A stretch of 64,000 nucleotides of DNA from Riptortus pedestris (Eukaryota > Arthropoda > Insecta > Hemiptera > Alydidae), in the NCBI GenBank assembly GCA_019009955.1, contig CM032232.1:138705001-138769000 (forward strand). The letters are read 5' to 3'. Below, one piece after another: positions 44,866 to 55,228 of this stretch (its first letter is position 1; each line of letters starts with the position of its first letter). The translations under genes were made by a program, and so were the position numbers. Below the pieces are notes generated by a model. The model saw nothing but the letters and a program-made list of their open reading frames with translations, had not been told where the DNA came from and did not search any database.

Positions 44866-45910
44866 AGATGTTTGATGTTTTCAAAATAGGATTTTCTAGG
44901 CTTTCCTCTTCCACTTACCTTCAAATATATTTGAGCTGAAATCGTTGTGCCTTATGATTTCACTCTCCTTTTCCCCATGGCCTTGATAAGTCTTTAGCTC
45001 TTACTTTCCTCATTTAGATCTTCCATGTTGGATTTTTTTTTGGGTCCAACTTGTTCTAGTGATTCTGCGCCAGATCCACATTTCCACTGCTTCCAATCTA
45101 TTTATATTCCCTTTTGTGAAGAGTCCAACTGTCACTCCTGTAAACACTACGTACGAAAGACTTAGCAAGCTATTTTTGGTATCCATGCTTATATGCTTGT
45201 TAGTTAAAATGTTTCTTTTGCTTTGGAAGGCATGTTTAGCAAGTGCCATTCTGCTATCGACTTCAGCTCTACTATCCACTGTATTCCCTAGTGATGATGT
45301 TCCCTAGGTAACAAAACCCCTTCACTTTTTCAAATATAATGTTTCCAATTCTAATATTTAGGCTTTCGTTCGTCTCTGCAAACAAAACTATTCATTTGTG
45401 TGCATTTATTTTGAGTTTAAACTGATCTAGAGCGTCCTTTAGTACTTGCGACATTCTACTTATCTGTACTTAGGATTTTGCCTCCAGTGTAATGTCATCT
45501 GCAAATCTGATGCAATGAATGGATTTTAATGGAAACCTTTTACCTTCCGCTTTCTATTTCATTCTCATTATTGCTTCTTCACTAAACATATTAAATAGAT
45601 AAAGTGACAGAGGGCATCCTTGTCTTACACCTTTCTTAATTCTAACTTGGATAACAACAGCTTGATTTTATTTCTTATGTCTTATTCTTTTTGAAACAAT
45701 TTTAACACAAAATCATGCTCCTTGCAGTATGGCATTCCCATTGCTTCATATTTTTATTTCCTAGGCAGTAATTTACAACTGACCTTTACCTATTACATCA
45801 TTAAAATCTCCTATAATTACAACATTGCTTTTTGATGAGGTCATATTTAGTATTTCTTCTATTGGATCATAAACTAGTTCGACGTCTTCATCCCAGTATT
45901 CTGTTGTCTG

Positions 45911-46093
45911 TGTTACATATGATTATTGTTTTACATTTGTTAACATATGATTATTGTTTTTCTTTTGTTAACATATGGTTTATTGGGGTTATATTATTAT
46001 AGACACAGTACAAATTGTTTTTCTGTTGTTTACATTTTGAATTAAAAGGAACATTCATGTTATTAATATGTGTCCTTATTTATGAAACTAATA
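45911..46093 (+). repeat. 5' LTR
   Basis: 183 bases, TGTTACATATG to GAAACTAATA. Compared with the 3' LTR it holds a duplicated GATTATTG...TTAACATAT segment. Confidence 0.8.
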
Positions 46094-46648
46094 ATGGCGA
46101 CGAGTATAATGGTACGACTAAAAGATTTTGACCAGTTTTTGAAGAAAAGGAATTTACTAGAATTGGGCTTGAACAACTCTCAGGACGAACTTACCTACTA
46201 CACTGAAAAATTTTCAAAGATATGGACTGAAATCGAAGATGCACAATCAAATATTAAACTTTACACAAATTCTAACGGTCAGGCTGAAAGGTACGTACAG
46301 ACTGTCAAGAAGGCGTTATAATCTATGGAGGGAGAAAAGGGAACGCTACAAAATGAAGTGCAAAAACTCCTAATGCAACTCAGACAATCGCCCAATGATA
46401 CTGGAACATCAGCTTATCATCTAATGTTTGGAAGGAACATCAGGACGAACCTCTCCAAAATTGTTCCAACATTAGAAACAAGGATACATCGGGAAAAGGA
46501 ACTCCAAGTCGGAATCAATAGGAAATTTAAGGTTGGAGATAAGGTGCAGGCTCGTGAGTATGTCAACGGATCAACCAAATGGCACTTAGGCCGTATAACT
46601 GCAAAACAAGGAAATGTAATGTACACTGTTGTTCTAGATCAGGGGTGA
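46094..46648 (+). pseudogene. Gag-start fused to integrase-end remnant of the Ty3-like element
   Basis: A frame from ATG at 46094 has about 55 gag-like residues (VRLKDFDQFLKKRNLLELGL) and then passes directly into YTNSNGQAERYVQTVKKAL, the end of the integrase catalytic domain, with a stop at 46319-46321. The same frame continues with TSAYHLMFGRNIRT and KFKVGDKVQAREY, the integrase C-terminal region. Protease, reverse transcriptase, RNase H and most of integrase are missing, so a large internal deletion joined the ends. The hAT element cuts the frame a few codons before the natural end. Defective beyond doubt. Confidence 0.82.
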
Positions 46649-48524
46649 GCAACCTTTTTAATCAAAGGGACAATTTAAATTTTAAAATGTTTTGGCGGGC
46701 CGCACATAAAGTAACACTTATTAATAATTTATAATATAAAGAATTTATATGCAAATTTTAATGCTAAATAAATAAAAATAAACCGAACAGAAATAAAAAT
46801 TTTCTAGAAATTTTTAATGAGAAATTTGGCACTTATTTTTTCGATACAAGCTGATCAATATCAGCCGGAATTGATGGAGTAACTACATGTCCGCAGCTTT
46901 CTAATGGTGTATCAATCAGTCTTGATGTTGGTCATTTCTGATTAATTTCATGGTCGAAAATAATTGTTCGCAAACATACGTACTTGCAAACAGAGACAAA
47001 AGCTCTGCATCTTAAGTCAAAAGCAGACAATTCTCTGGGCTCACATAAGATTTATAAAAATAATTAATGTTAACTGAGAAAAACACATTTTTTAAATCGC
47101 TGTTATTCTTTATGTCAATCAGTTCCATTTGAAAATCTTCGGAAACTGCATCCACATCGATATTAAGTGGCGAGGAAAACGTTTTCATGGAAACAGATAT
47201 CTTCTCAGCTTTAAACATTTAGAATCGTAACTGAAATTAGTTGATTAAAATGTCTATATATTGTGCGTATTTTTAAGAAGTAGTATCGTTTTCTTTTTCA
47301 GAATGCGGAAAGTGAGACATTATTCTGCAAAAGATGCTGTTTCCACAATTTTAATTTCCCCTCGAAGCCCTGAATTTTACACAATTCTAATTACAAATTG
47401 TGAATAAACTGTCCTTTGCCTTGAAGTTTCACATTAAGATCATTGAGATGCTGACGAAGATCAAGACGATCAGAAACCCAAAAACGCACAACCATGCTTT
47501 ATTACCAAAATGAGGAAAGGCATATCCCTTCATATCCAAGAACAATTGTGTTTCGCTTATTAAATTGTAAAGTTAAGCACTTTTAGTATCTACTAAGCCA
47601 ACGTACTACGGTATTGAAAATCACGTCTCCATATTCAAGTTCTAAATCTTATAGGAATTCTTTAGATTGACGGTGACAACGCACACGAATTTACAAAATT
47701 GATTAGTTTAATTATTGGTACTGTGACATTTGGCAAACTCAATCTTATCGCAAACAAATTTTGCAATGGTTAAGGAATATATCCTTTCCTGTAACATTCT
47801 TAATGTCTTGAAATAGCCTTCCCGATACTCCTACCTCCATGCTTGACATTGCTCGTGCTCCATCTGACCATATACCAATAATCTTTTTTAATAAAATTGA
47901 AACATTTTCCAACACAGACTTTTGTTCATCTTACGGGTCTTCGTCGGTTACAGCCCCTTGCATTGGAATCAATGAACACAATTCTCCGGTAATATTAAAT
48001 TTGGTGCCAATACCACGTAAAAATATTGTTGTGCTGTATCACTAATATCGCAACTCTCATCAAGTGCCAAAGAACAGTATTCGAATTTGGTCATGTGTTT
48101 ACGAATCGTTGTTGCTATGTTCTCGGAAAAGTCTTCAATTCTCCTTGCAATGGTGAATCTCGATAAACTAATGTTTGAAATAGTATTTATTTTATCAGGA
48201 AATGCTATTTCTGCAACAGCAGTCAGAGATTCTTTTATCATCTCTATCCGCAAAGGGCTTCAGTTTTTTTGCCAGTATTTGACTAAATAAACACAATCAC
48301 AAACAAGCACAGACCCGGCGCGTTCTTATTGAATGACAAGTAAGTAACTCGTCACAAATAATTGCTTCGGTTTAGTATGTACTACCATTAAATTATATTA
48401 ATTTTTTACAATATATTGATGGGAGAAAGCCAATAAAATAAATTCAATTTTAGAAGTTTTGCGGGCCGCATAAATATGTTGAAAGGGCCGCAAGCGGCCG
48501 CGGGCCGCGTCTTGCTCATCCCTG
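46640..48524 (-). mobile_element. hAT transposon (1885 bp) inside the LTR element
   Basis: Ends CAGGGGTGAGCAA and TTGCTCATCCCTG are inverted repeats with one mismatch. The 8-bp duplication TTCTAGAT flanks it (46632-46639, 48525-48532), exactly the hAT signature. Subterminal GGGCCGCA-type motifs lie near both ends. The transposase is on the minus strand and broken. Confidence 0.93.
47012..48253 (-). pseudogene. Degraded hAT transposase (ZBED5/GTF2IRD2-like)
   Basis: The N-proximal frame (47969-48253) has SNISLSRFTIARRIEDFSEN and KFEYCSLALDESCDISDTAQ, matching the region before and at the first catalytic aspartate of this hAT group. The middle part shows scattered matches, broken by stops and shifts (for example NFVNSCALSP and, after corrections, an EYGDVIF-like stretch). 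The C-terminal frame (47012-47218) has AVSEDFQMELIDIKNNSDLK, typical of the segment before the dimerisation domain. The BED finger at the N-terminus is missing. Many lesions: non-functional. Confidence 0.75.
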
Positions 48525-48602
48525 TTCTAGATGATAGGTGCATCATCAAAAGACCAGCTCATCCTACGTAAGGCACCACACCACTGTAAATAGACGAGGA
48601 GG

Positions 48603-48759
48603 TGTTACATATGATTATTGTTTTTCTTTTGTTAACATATGTTTTTTTGGGGTTATATTATTATTGACACATTACAAATTGTTTTTCTGTTGTTTACATT
48701 TTGAATTAAAAGGAACATTCATGTTATTTTAATATGTGCACTTATTTATGAAATTAATA
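48603..48759 (+). repeat. 3' LTR
   Basis: 157 bases, preceded by the purine-rich GACGAGGAGG. Same end sequence as the left LTR (GAAATTAATA here). Confidence 0.8.
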
Positions 48760-49060
48760 GTATGTATATACATTTGTATTATAATTAAATTAACAGGTTT
48801 ACAACATACCTTAATCATCAGCATATGATAGCTTAGGAGTTTGCCAGACAGTTTCTTTTTTAAAGTTATAGCACAACCATTCATATTTACCTCACCTCCG
48901 CTCTAGATAACCTTGAGTTTCCCCTTCTCATACCATCGAGTCCCGCACAAAACTAAAATGTTTCTATTGTACCTTTTCATCTCCTCTTCTAACTTATCGC
49001 AGTGTCATCACGTTTCCGGTTCCAATGTTGGTCCCACTGCAAGATTTCCTCATGATGACG

Positions 49061-49655
49061 ACCGGAGAAGCCTTCAGGCAAGCAGTAACTACCTCTCGTA
49101 CTCACGTGCCTCAAAATATTAGCGCTTCGGAAAAAAAATAAGAAAAGAAGAGATAAATAAAAAAAAAAGGCGGTATGAAACATGTGAATTAAATGCCGAA
49201 TAAAGGAATAAATTATATAGAAAATGTTGTAATCGGCTGAGCGATGATTGCTGATGACAGGGTGGTGGGGGTGGGCTACGGCCCGTGGGAAGAAGTCATT
49301 CATAATTAGGATAGCTCTAGGTGGGGGGTGTTCTTTCATCTTTGCCGCCTCGCAGCATAAATTACAGCTGTTCTCTACCTCTGCCTGTGTCACAGATACC
49401 TGTGTCCCCACCTCGCCTTATAAGACTATAAACAATCAACTATATGTTCGTCCTGTTGATGAGAGGACTACACATGACAAGTCGTGTATCCGACAAAGGG
49501 AATATATAGAGTCATGGCGAAGGAGTCAAAAAATTATATTATATTGTTATATATTATACAGCGTTTGGAGAACTTTTACATGTATATTAAAAATTAGAAT
49601 ACAATAGTCGAAAGCATGTCCTAAATATTTGTGTCGTACAAGTATTAAATACAAC
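49061..49655. other. Unique sequence, no gene recognised
   Basis: Includes a long minus-strand frame (48989-49411) whose first part lies over the LINE and whose rest is low-complexity (FFFYLSLLFLFFF). No support for a gene. Confidence 0.3.
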
Positions 49656-49659
49656 CAAA

Positions 49660-50425
49660 GTGAGTAAGTGCGTTAACAAAGCAGAATTTCCACGTGCGTC
49701 ACGCATTTGCATTTTTCTCAAAAAAGTTCAATGATAATAATATCTGATATTTAGGCTTCAAATAAAGTGTTTCATAGTACAACAGCTTAATATTAATGGC
49801 ATGAGTACGAGTGGGGGTTTACTGAAGACTAACGTACATAACCACATTTATAGAACATTACATTTGCAATAAGATTAGTTTTATACAGGTTTTCGATCCG
49901 ACGCATAATAACGGGGATATATAGTTATTTATTATAGAAGTGACGAAAGTAGATCATTTTACAACTCGAGTGAAACGTTTACCCACACGAGCGAAGCGAG
50001 TGTGGTAATTTCACGAGAGTTGTAAATTCTACTTTCGTCACGAGTGTAATATTAAATTTTTTCTGCAATCGTGAAAAACATGATCAGATCTAACCAGAAT
50101 ATGAACAAAATTAGGATGTTGTGAAGATTATGGTATGTTGTTGGTAGGTTATAAGCATGGTTGTGAAAGGTTATAAGCATAGTTATAAAGCAACTAGTGA
50201 TGATTGTGTAGTGCAGCTATAAACGAGTGCAGGTTATAAACAAGGAAGGTAATTATTATTATATTTAAATTTTAAAATATATTGATATTTCCACCAACAA
50301 TTCATTCACATTTTAATTTATTTTGTTAAAATAAATTCTTACAATGTTAAGAAAAATTTAAACGATTAAATGTCAAGTTTGGTAACGATTAAACCAGAAT
50401 TACGACCTCTCGTAATATATACATA
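49660..50425 (+). repeat. HINE-like forward body split by palindrome repeat copy 4
   Basis: The HINE body runs to CGCATAATAACGGGGATATA at 49920 and resumes about 50352 with TTTAAACGATTAAATGTCAAGTTTG-type sequence up to CGACCTCTCG. The inserted repeat spans about 49921-50350. Confidence 0.65.
49921..50350 (+). repeat. Palindrome-bearing repeat family, copy 4
   Basis: Has the complete palindrome at about 49938-50048, centre ACGAGCGAAGCGAGTG. The body continues to TTCTTACAATGTTAAG and is cut off relative to copy 2. Confidence 0.75.
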
Positions 50426-50674
50426 CGTTACGACATATATTTGCCTGTTAACGCTCTAGAGGTCGCAATTTTTGTTTGATCGTTACCAAACTCGATATTT
50501 AAACGTTTCATGTAAAAAGACAGATTAAGCTCGTTATTGGCTGAAATCGGACGAATGGGAAGGGGGGGGGGTTTAAAGGGGGAATTTTTGAAAATTCGAA
50601 ATATCTACGTTACCATAAGCCGGATGAAACAATTGTATAGAACCAATCTTACTGCAAATTAAATGAACTATAAA

Positions 50675-51660
50675 TCTAGATATATATATAAAATTGTAAC
50701 CTCTGTCTGTACATTGATTTTTTTCTCGAAATTTCACGATAACTTTTCGTTTCACGTGTCATAGACACCATAGCTGCATTTTGTTTCTTTGGTGTGTGTT
50801 TGTTTGTTTGTTACCTTTTCACGCATAAACGACTGAACCGAATTTTATGAAACTTGGTATGTATATTACTACTAATCCAACTTAGACTTTAGCCTATGTT
50901 AGTATTCTCTGAGACGAACAGGAGTGGAGGTTATAAGGGAGGGCTGAAATTAAAAATAGTAAATATTTCGTTTCCTAATGCATTTTCGGCAATTATACAC
51001 ATAACAAAAGTTGTTTATTTTGTTATTTGGAATAACTTTTGTTATAAACACTTTTGTCGTATACCTAAGTATAAATGAGTTATACGTTGAAAACTACTGC
51101 GGATGTCAACAATTTTATTTGGCACAAAAAACTCAACCGAACTATACCAAACTCGCTATGTGAATTAGCACTAACGCCTTCATTATAATAAGCCACACTA
51201 ACATTTCTAGGGACGGGCAGCATTGGGCGTTATAAGGGAGGCCTGAAATTAAATATAGTGATATTTCGTTTCCTATTGGGGTTTCGGCAAATATGCACAT
51301 AACAAAAGTTGTTTATTTTGTTATTTAGAGAAATTTGCTCAACAATTCTTTTCAATATGAACTACCAGGTACCTCACCTGGAAAAATTAATTCAAATTAT
51401 AATATATTATTGTAATATTTTGTCCTTAATAATTTAAATCTATGCATAATGCACAGAAAACGGGAAATATGACAATACGGAGGACAGTGAAGTCTTACAT
51501 AAAAAATTAATTTTATTATTAACAAATCCACAGAAACGACGGGTTTTAACCCTAAACACTGGGAAGGGCATGTCAAAATATTGTGCAAAGTAAAGCCTTG
51601 CCAAATCATCACCATCCAGCCTCAAATGATTTCCCGGGCGAAGCCGGGTATCTGAGCTAC
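50675..51660 (+). mobile_element. Non-autonomous Helitron, 986 bp, precisely bounded
   Basis: Starts TCTAGATATATATATAAAAT after host A and ends GGGCGAAGCCGGGTATCTGAG then CTAC (CTAG with one change) before host T. The host HINE reads ACTATAAA plus TATTGTTATATA across the insertion, as in uninterrupted copies: insertion at A/T with no duplication. It has GTTTGTTTGTTTG near 50797 and a little over one internal tandem unit. Confidence 0.92.
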
Positions 51661-51976
51661 TATTGTTATATATTTGTTTATTCTCTATCTTGAATATTAA
51701 CCGAGATGTTTGCATTTTTCAGTTTTCAGCCTTCAGCAAACCCCCACTTCTACTCATGTTAAACTAACCATTCTGGGTTATGTAATAACCACATTATTCG
51801 AACCTTAAATACTAAATATGGATTTTAAGAGACGTTTATTATACGACGTACATGCAAATATGCTTTGGTGACCCACCCCCTCTCTTAAGTTTTTGGACTA
51901 TTTAAATTTGATTGATTGAGATAAACATTATTCTGAATCATTATAAATTACAGTACTAGATATAGTAAATAGTTTT

Positions 51977-52722
51977 TCACCATCCTACGATGTAATCACC
52001 TGTTTTACACACCTAATTTGCGGTCCGAAAGCTACACTTCGCCGCCCTAGGGCCGAAAATGAATATTTCGCCCTAGGGCCGCAAAATCAGCTGTTTATTA
52101 TTTTAATTCATTCATTTCATTATATACATTATATTAGTTTGTTTTGCTCGTATTATTGTTTAGTTATTTAGTAATTATGGCTAATAATATATCAGAATCT
52201 ATAAATAGAAGAGCAAAAGAAATCATGGCAGATTTGTTACATACGGGGTGTACAGAAAGTTCTAAGCTACCTCAGCTGTCAAGGTTGTTTTGGAAGGTTT
52301 TGTCAACAATTTTTTTTTGACCGGGTTACAGATGTTGGAAAAAGCGGTGGAATAAGTGCGTTGCTGTTGAGGGGGACTATATTGAAAAATAAAAATATGT
52401 AAGTTGAAATCAGGCTTAGAACTTTCTGTACACCCGGTAATAACATAACGTAAAACAATCCATACATTAAACATTCCTCATGTCCCCATAACCACAAGAT
52501 AACTTTCTAACAAAGAGGTACACTTAACCAAAAGAAAGTCTTGTTTTTGATTAATGTTATATCGTATTAATATTTATTGTAGTATGGTGAAAAATAGCGT
52601 TCGTGCCTCGGGCCAAAGTGCTCTTGCCGGCCCTCGAACTTTTCATGACCTCGACTACGTCTCGTTCAAAAAATATCTCGGGCCGGCAAACGAACGGCCC
52701 TTGGTACGAAATATACTATTCA
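51977..52722. mobile_element. Unclassified insertion of about 750 bp in a HINE, containing a mariner derivative
   Basis: Foreign relative to the surrounding long-variant HINE. Contains CGCCCTAGGGCCG twice (about 52051 and 52067) and a GC-rich segment at 52590-52700. A short frame starts ATGGCTAATAATATATCAG at 52177 and encodes SESINRRAKEIMADLL before the mariner insertion cuts it. That peptide faintly recalls N-termini of tyrosine-recombinase-type transposon proteins. Confidence 0.4.
52244..52437 (+). mobile_element. Mariner deletion derivative (194 bp) flanked by TA
   Basis: Terminal inverted repeats GGGTGTACAGAAAGTTCT and its complement, with TA on both sides. One frame in the right half reads WKKRWNKCVAVEGDYIEK then a stop, the characteristic end of mariner transposases. 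Almost everything else of the 1.3-kb element is deleted. Confidence 0.85.
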
Positions 52723-52984
52723 ATCAAATTAATATGTAATATTATGATATATTTCAGTAATTTTCTCAGTTAGTTTTTCTTTCAGGTGAGAGTCGGGTTG
52801 GCAGACCTGTTTATTTCATTTCATACGCTTCCCGCCTGGAGGGGAAGATTTCTTATTACCGTTTGTATTTATTTACTTAATATTGAAGGTGGTGTCGTGT
52901 TACCATTATGTAGATTTATCAATTATAAAACTTCTCCAGGGAAATCTGCTTAGTTTACGCAGCCCCTGCGTGACGGGCATTTTC

Positions 52985-53136
52985 TACATAAAAAGCTTAG
53001 ATATTGAGTTTTGTAACGATAAGAAAGAAATAACCTCCTCAAGACTGTTACTACTAACGATCAATGGTCATTTGAGGAATTTTTTTGAATACCCCGTCAT
53101 GATTACAACCTTTTTCCTTAAGAGAAATCTGCTAAA
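52985..53136 (+). mobile_element. HINE-like 3' part
   Basis: TAGATATTGAGTTTTGTAAC, AACGATCAATGGTCATTTGA and a mutated right end (TTCCTTAAGAGAAATCTGCT). It lies just after the inverted head of the previous copy. Confidence 0.65.
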
Positions 53137-53139
53137 AAT

Positions 53140-54015
53140 GTCTATGTCACTACACAGGGAGGCTGCCCATTTTTATGTCTATCCTTTCCAGGGGCTTATA
53201 TACGGCGGATCACTAGAAGTTTTTATTTCCGAAACATAATTTGATGTGTTCTGAGTCACCCATTATAAATTTATGTTACATACATCACAGAGGAGATATA
53301 AAACAGCATACAGTAGCATCGACATAAAGTCAGAACGTACATAAATCAATAAACATATCGATCTGTGTATTGCTATCACCGTTGACAGGTGCAGCATCGT
53401 GGGAAGGTTTGAATTCTTCATCGGCGAGGCAGATAGTTTATCGATAGTATTGTCAAACACCAACATCAAATAAGACAAGCCGCCGTGACTGCATATGAAG
53501 ACCCCCCCACCTCGGCTGGCAGATGCAATAAACTAGGCGCCTCCGAGATTGCATACCCCCGTCTCCAGATGTGCAACTCCTAAATGTTTAGTGTTCGGAA
53601 TCCGATGCCTTCACTCGACTTTACTGCAAATGACGGACGTTTCAATCACTATACGTTCAAAGTGCAATTGCATCTCGCGCTGTGCGCTAATCGGCTTTTA
53701 TGCATCTTTCGCAAGAGAAGGCGGGTTTCTTTTCAAGATTGCAAATATAGCTGAAGGGTCTTCTATACGGCTACTTTATAATCCAGCTTAGCACAACACT
53801 TTTGGTATTGTTCCCATATGGGAAATCCAAATATATATACATGGCGACACAAAAAAATAAAATAAATAAAACTAGAATTTTTTGAAGTGCTTATTGTCAG
53901 ACATGAGCACGTGGCAAGACTGTGAGGCAGTAACCTTGAGCAAGAAAATACTTCGCCATTTTTAAAAAAAATGAAAATTCCGTCATTGTTTCTTAAATGA
54001 CTTGTTTTGTTTCAA
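53140..54015. other. Unique sequence, no gene recognised
   Basis: 53470-53790 is GC-richer and holds an 80-codon plus-strand frame without a recognised domain. Confidence 0.3.
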
Positions 54016-54019
54016 TAAA

Positions 54020-54235
54020 ACACATACTGACAGACTGCAAGAGACGAAATCATTTACAGATACCCCACGACCTATATGACTTACTCAAGCATACCCACTA
54101 TACTACAGCATCTAAAAGACATTAACATTTACTCAAAAATTTAATTTACTACATTTACAATTAATACGAGATTTTAAAAGAGACTATATTTTCTTAATTT
54201 ATGTATGCACCGATTCTAGTCTGTGTGTGAATATG

Positions 54236-54274
<39 letters not shown>

Positions 54275-54770
54275 TATATTTTTCTGAGCTCTTTATAAAC
54301 TCTTTGGAATATGTTTAATGTAAATATTTCATCCTTTGTTTTAGTCCAGCCAAACTGGAGGTCCCCCACCTCTTTTAGATACATATTCCATTTTATCTAT
54401 CAATTTATTTATTTTTATTATATTTTGATTAATATATTTATTTGATTTCCCTATTATCCAACGAGACTCTTTTTTTTTCTTTTTGTTACTCTCACCTTTT
54501 AGTTTTTGTAATTACTTTTCGATTCTATCTTTTGTTTGTTCCTTTATTGTGTGTCGACTTTTGTTTATTGTTCGATTTCCGTTTTCTTTTTTCTATTTAT
54601 GTTTTTGGTTCATTCCTGCTTTCTGTTCCCCTTTTGTTTTATATTTCAGTTTTGTGTTCCATGTCTTTCTTGGTTTTCCATTTTGTTTCTGTGTTCCATT
54701 TCTGGTATTTTTTGTTTTTGTGTTCCGTTTCTGTTTTTGTGTTCTATTTTTCAAACATTGCGTTGCGATT
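54020..54770 (+). pseudogene. Jockey-like LINE C-terminus plus 3' UTR
   Basis: The frame LTDCKRRNHLQIPHDLYDLL shifts once and ends near 54124 (ILQHLKDINIYSKI). It parallels LNIPHDLNELL ... ILTYLKTIG at 58.9 kb. The long T-rich 3' UTR includes a (TG)n run at 54239-54271. Overlapping phenylalanine-rich frames at 54442-54796 come from this UTR and are not genes. Confidence 0.6.
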
Positions 54771-54776
54771 ACAAGT

Positions 54777-54812
54777 CAATAGCTGATTTCCCTTAATGAA
54801 AATCTGCTATTG
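54777..54812 (+). repeat. HINE-like right-end hairpin fragment
   Basis: AATAGCTGATTTCCCTTAAT then GAAAATCTGCT; only the terminal hairpin is left. Confidence 0.6.
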
Positions 54813-54814
54813 TA

Positions 54815-55225
54815 GAAAGTTGTTTACCAGGTTTTGAACGCATGAATAGAATATAGTCTTAGCCTATACTAATTACTATGCCTATGATCACGACTAAAGA
54901 TTAGAAAGGGAAGACATGTTTTGAGTGAGTATTTCGGGGGAAAGCCGTAAATAGCTGTTGACAAGACGACTGGCGAGGAGGAGACGCGAGCCGGAAGTAA
55001 GAGTAGAGGTAGGGGAGGTGGCGAGGCGGCATCGTAATCAAAGGGCATCGGAGGGGAATCATATGGAATCATAGGCTATAAACTAGTATTGTCGAGGAAT
55101 CGGACCCTCCAAGGATCTGGGCCAGGACCTAGGATACCGACAGTCCTGGCTTGCATTTAGTGTGATATGGTGCAGCTGAATAATGCGTTTAGTACAGTAT
55201 GGTTGTAATGTTGCAGTAAAAGGTG
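54815..55225. other. Unique sequence, no gene recognised
   Basis: A purine-rich segment at 54960-55060 gives a proline/serine-rich minus-strand frame that looks compositional. Confidence 0.25.
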
Positions 55226-55228
55226 ATC

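Larger units (their letters stand above)
45911..48759 (+). mobile_element. Ty3-like LTR retrotransposon, internally deleted, carrying a hAT insertion
   Basis: The left LTR is 45911-46093 and the right LTR 48603-48759, both starting TGTTACATATGATTATTG. The left one has an extra tandem copy of about 28 bases. TGGCGACGAG right after the left LTR is a plausible primer-binding site. GACGAGGAGG just before the right LTR is the polypurine tract. Flanks GTCTG (left) and GTATG (right) fit a 5-bp duplication with one change. Removing the element restores the LINE endonuclease frame, which supports the boundaries. LTRs differ by about one indel and a handful of substitutions, so it is not a recent insertion. 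Confidence 0.85.
44995..49060 (-). pseudogene. RTE/BovB-like LINE with endonuclease and RT remnants, split by a Ty3-like element
   Basis: Minus-strand reading from right to left. EMKRYNRNILVLCGTRWYEK (endonuclease N-terminal part, about 48900-49010), then KPVNLIIIQMYI near 48780. After the LTR element the frame resumes EYWDEDVELVYDPIEEIL and GDFNDVIG (45789-45812), the GDFN endonuclease motif. The frame then breaks, and much of the linker and N-terminal RT is deleted. GVRQGCPLSLYLFN (45601-45645), FADDI (45491-45505, the RT active-site box) and the tail ALAKHAFQSKRNILTNKHIS and EMWIWRRITRTSW follow. Several stops make it a pseudogene. RTE-like affinity is my reading; a related APE-type clade is possible. 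Confidence 0.8.
50430..52977 (-). mobile_element. HINE-like long variant (minus) with Helitron and a second insertion
   Basis: Inverted palindrome (CGCTCTAGAGGTCGC) at 50451, G-rich block at 50562-50580, body broken at 50674/51661 by a Helitron. It resumes to about 51976, is broken by about 750 bp of foreign DNA to about 52722, and ends with the inverted head TGCGTGACGGGC at 52977. Confidence 0.8.

Noticed and set aside
45059..45307. 82-codon plus-strand frame
   Set aside because: Antisense to the LINE reverse transcriptase tail, which is recognisable on the minus strand.
48989..49411. 140-codon minus-strand frame
   Set aside because: Part overlaps the LINE 5' end in another frame and the rest is low-complexity; no domain.
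54442..54796. Three overlapping frames rich in Phe, Ser and Cys
   Set aside because: All three frames of a T-rich LINE 3' UTR are open because T-rich codons lack stops; no membrane protein is implied.
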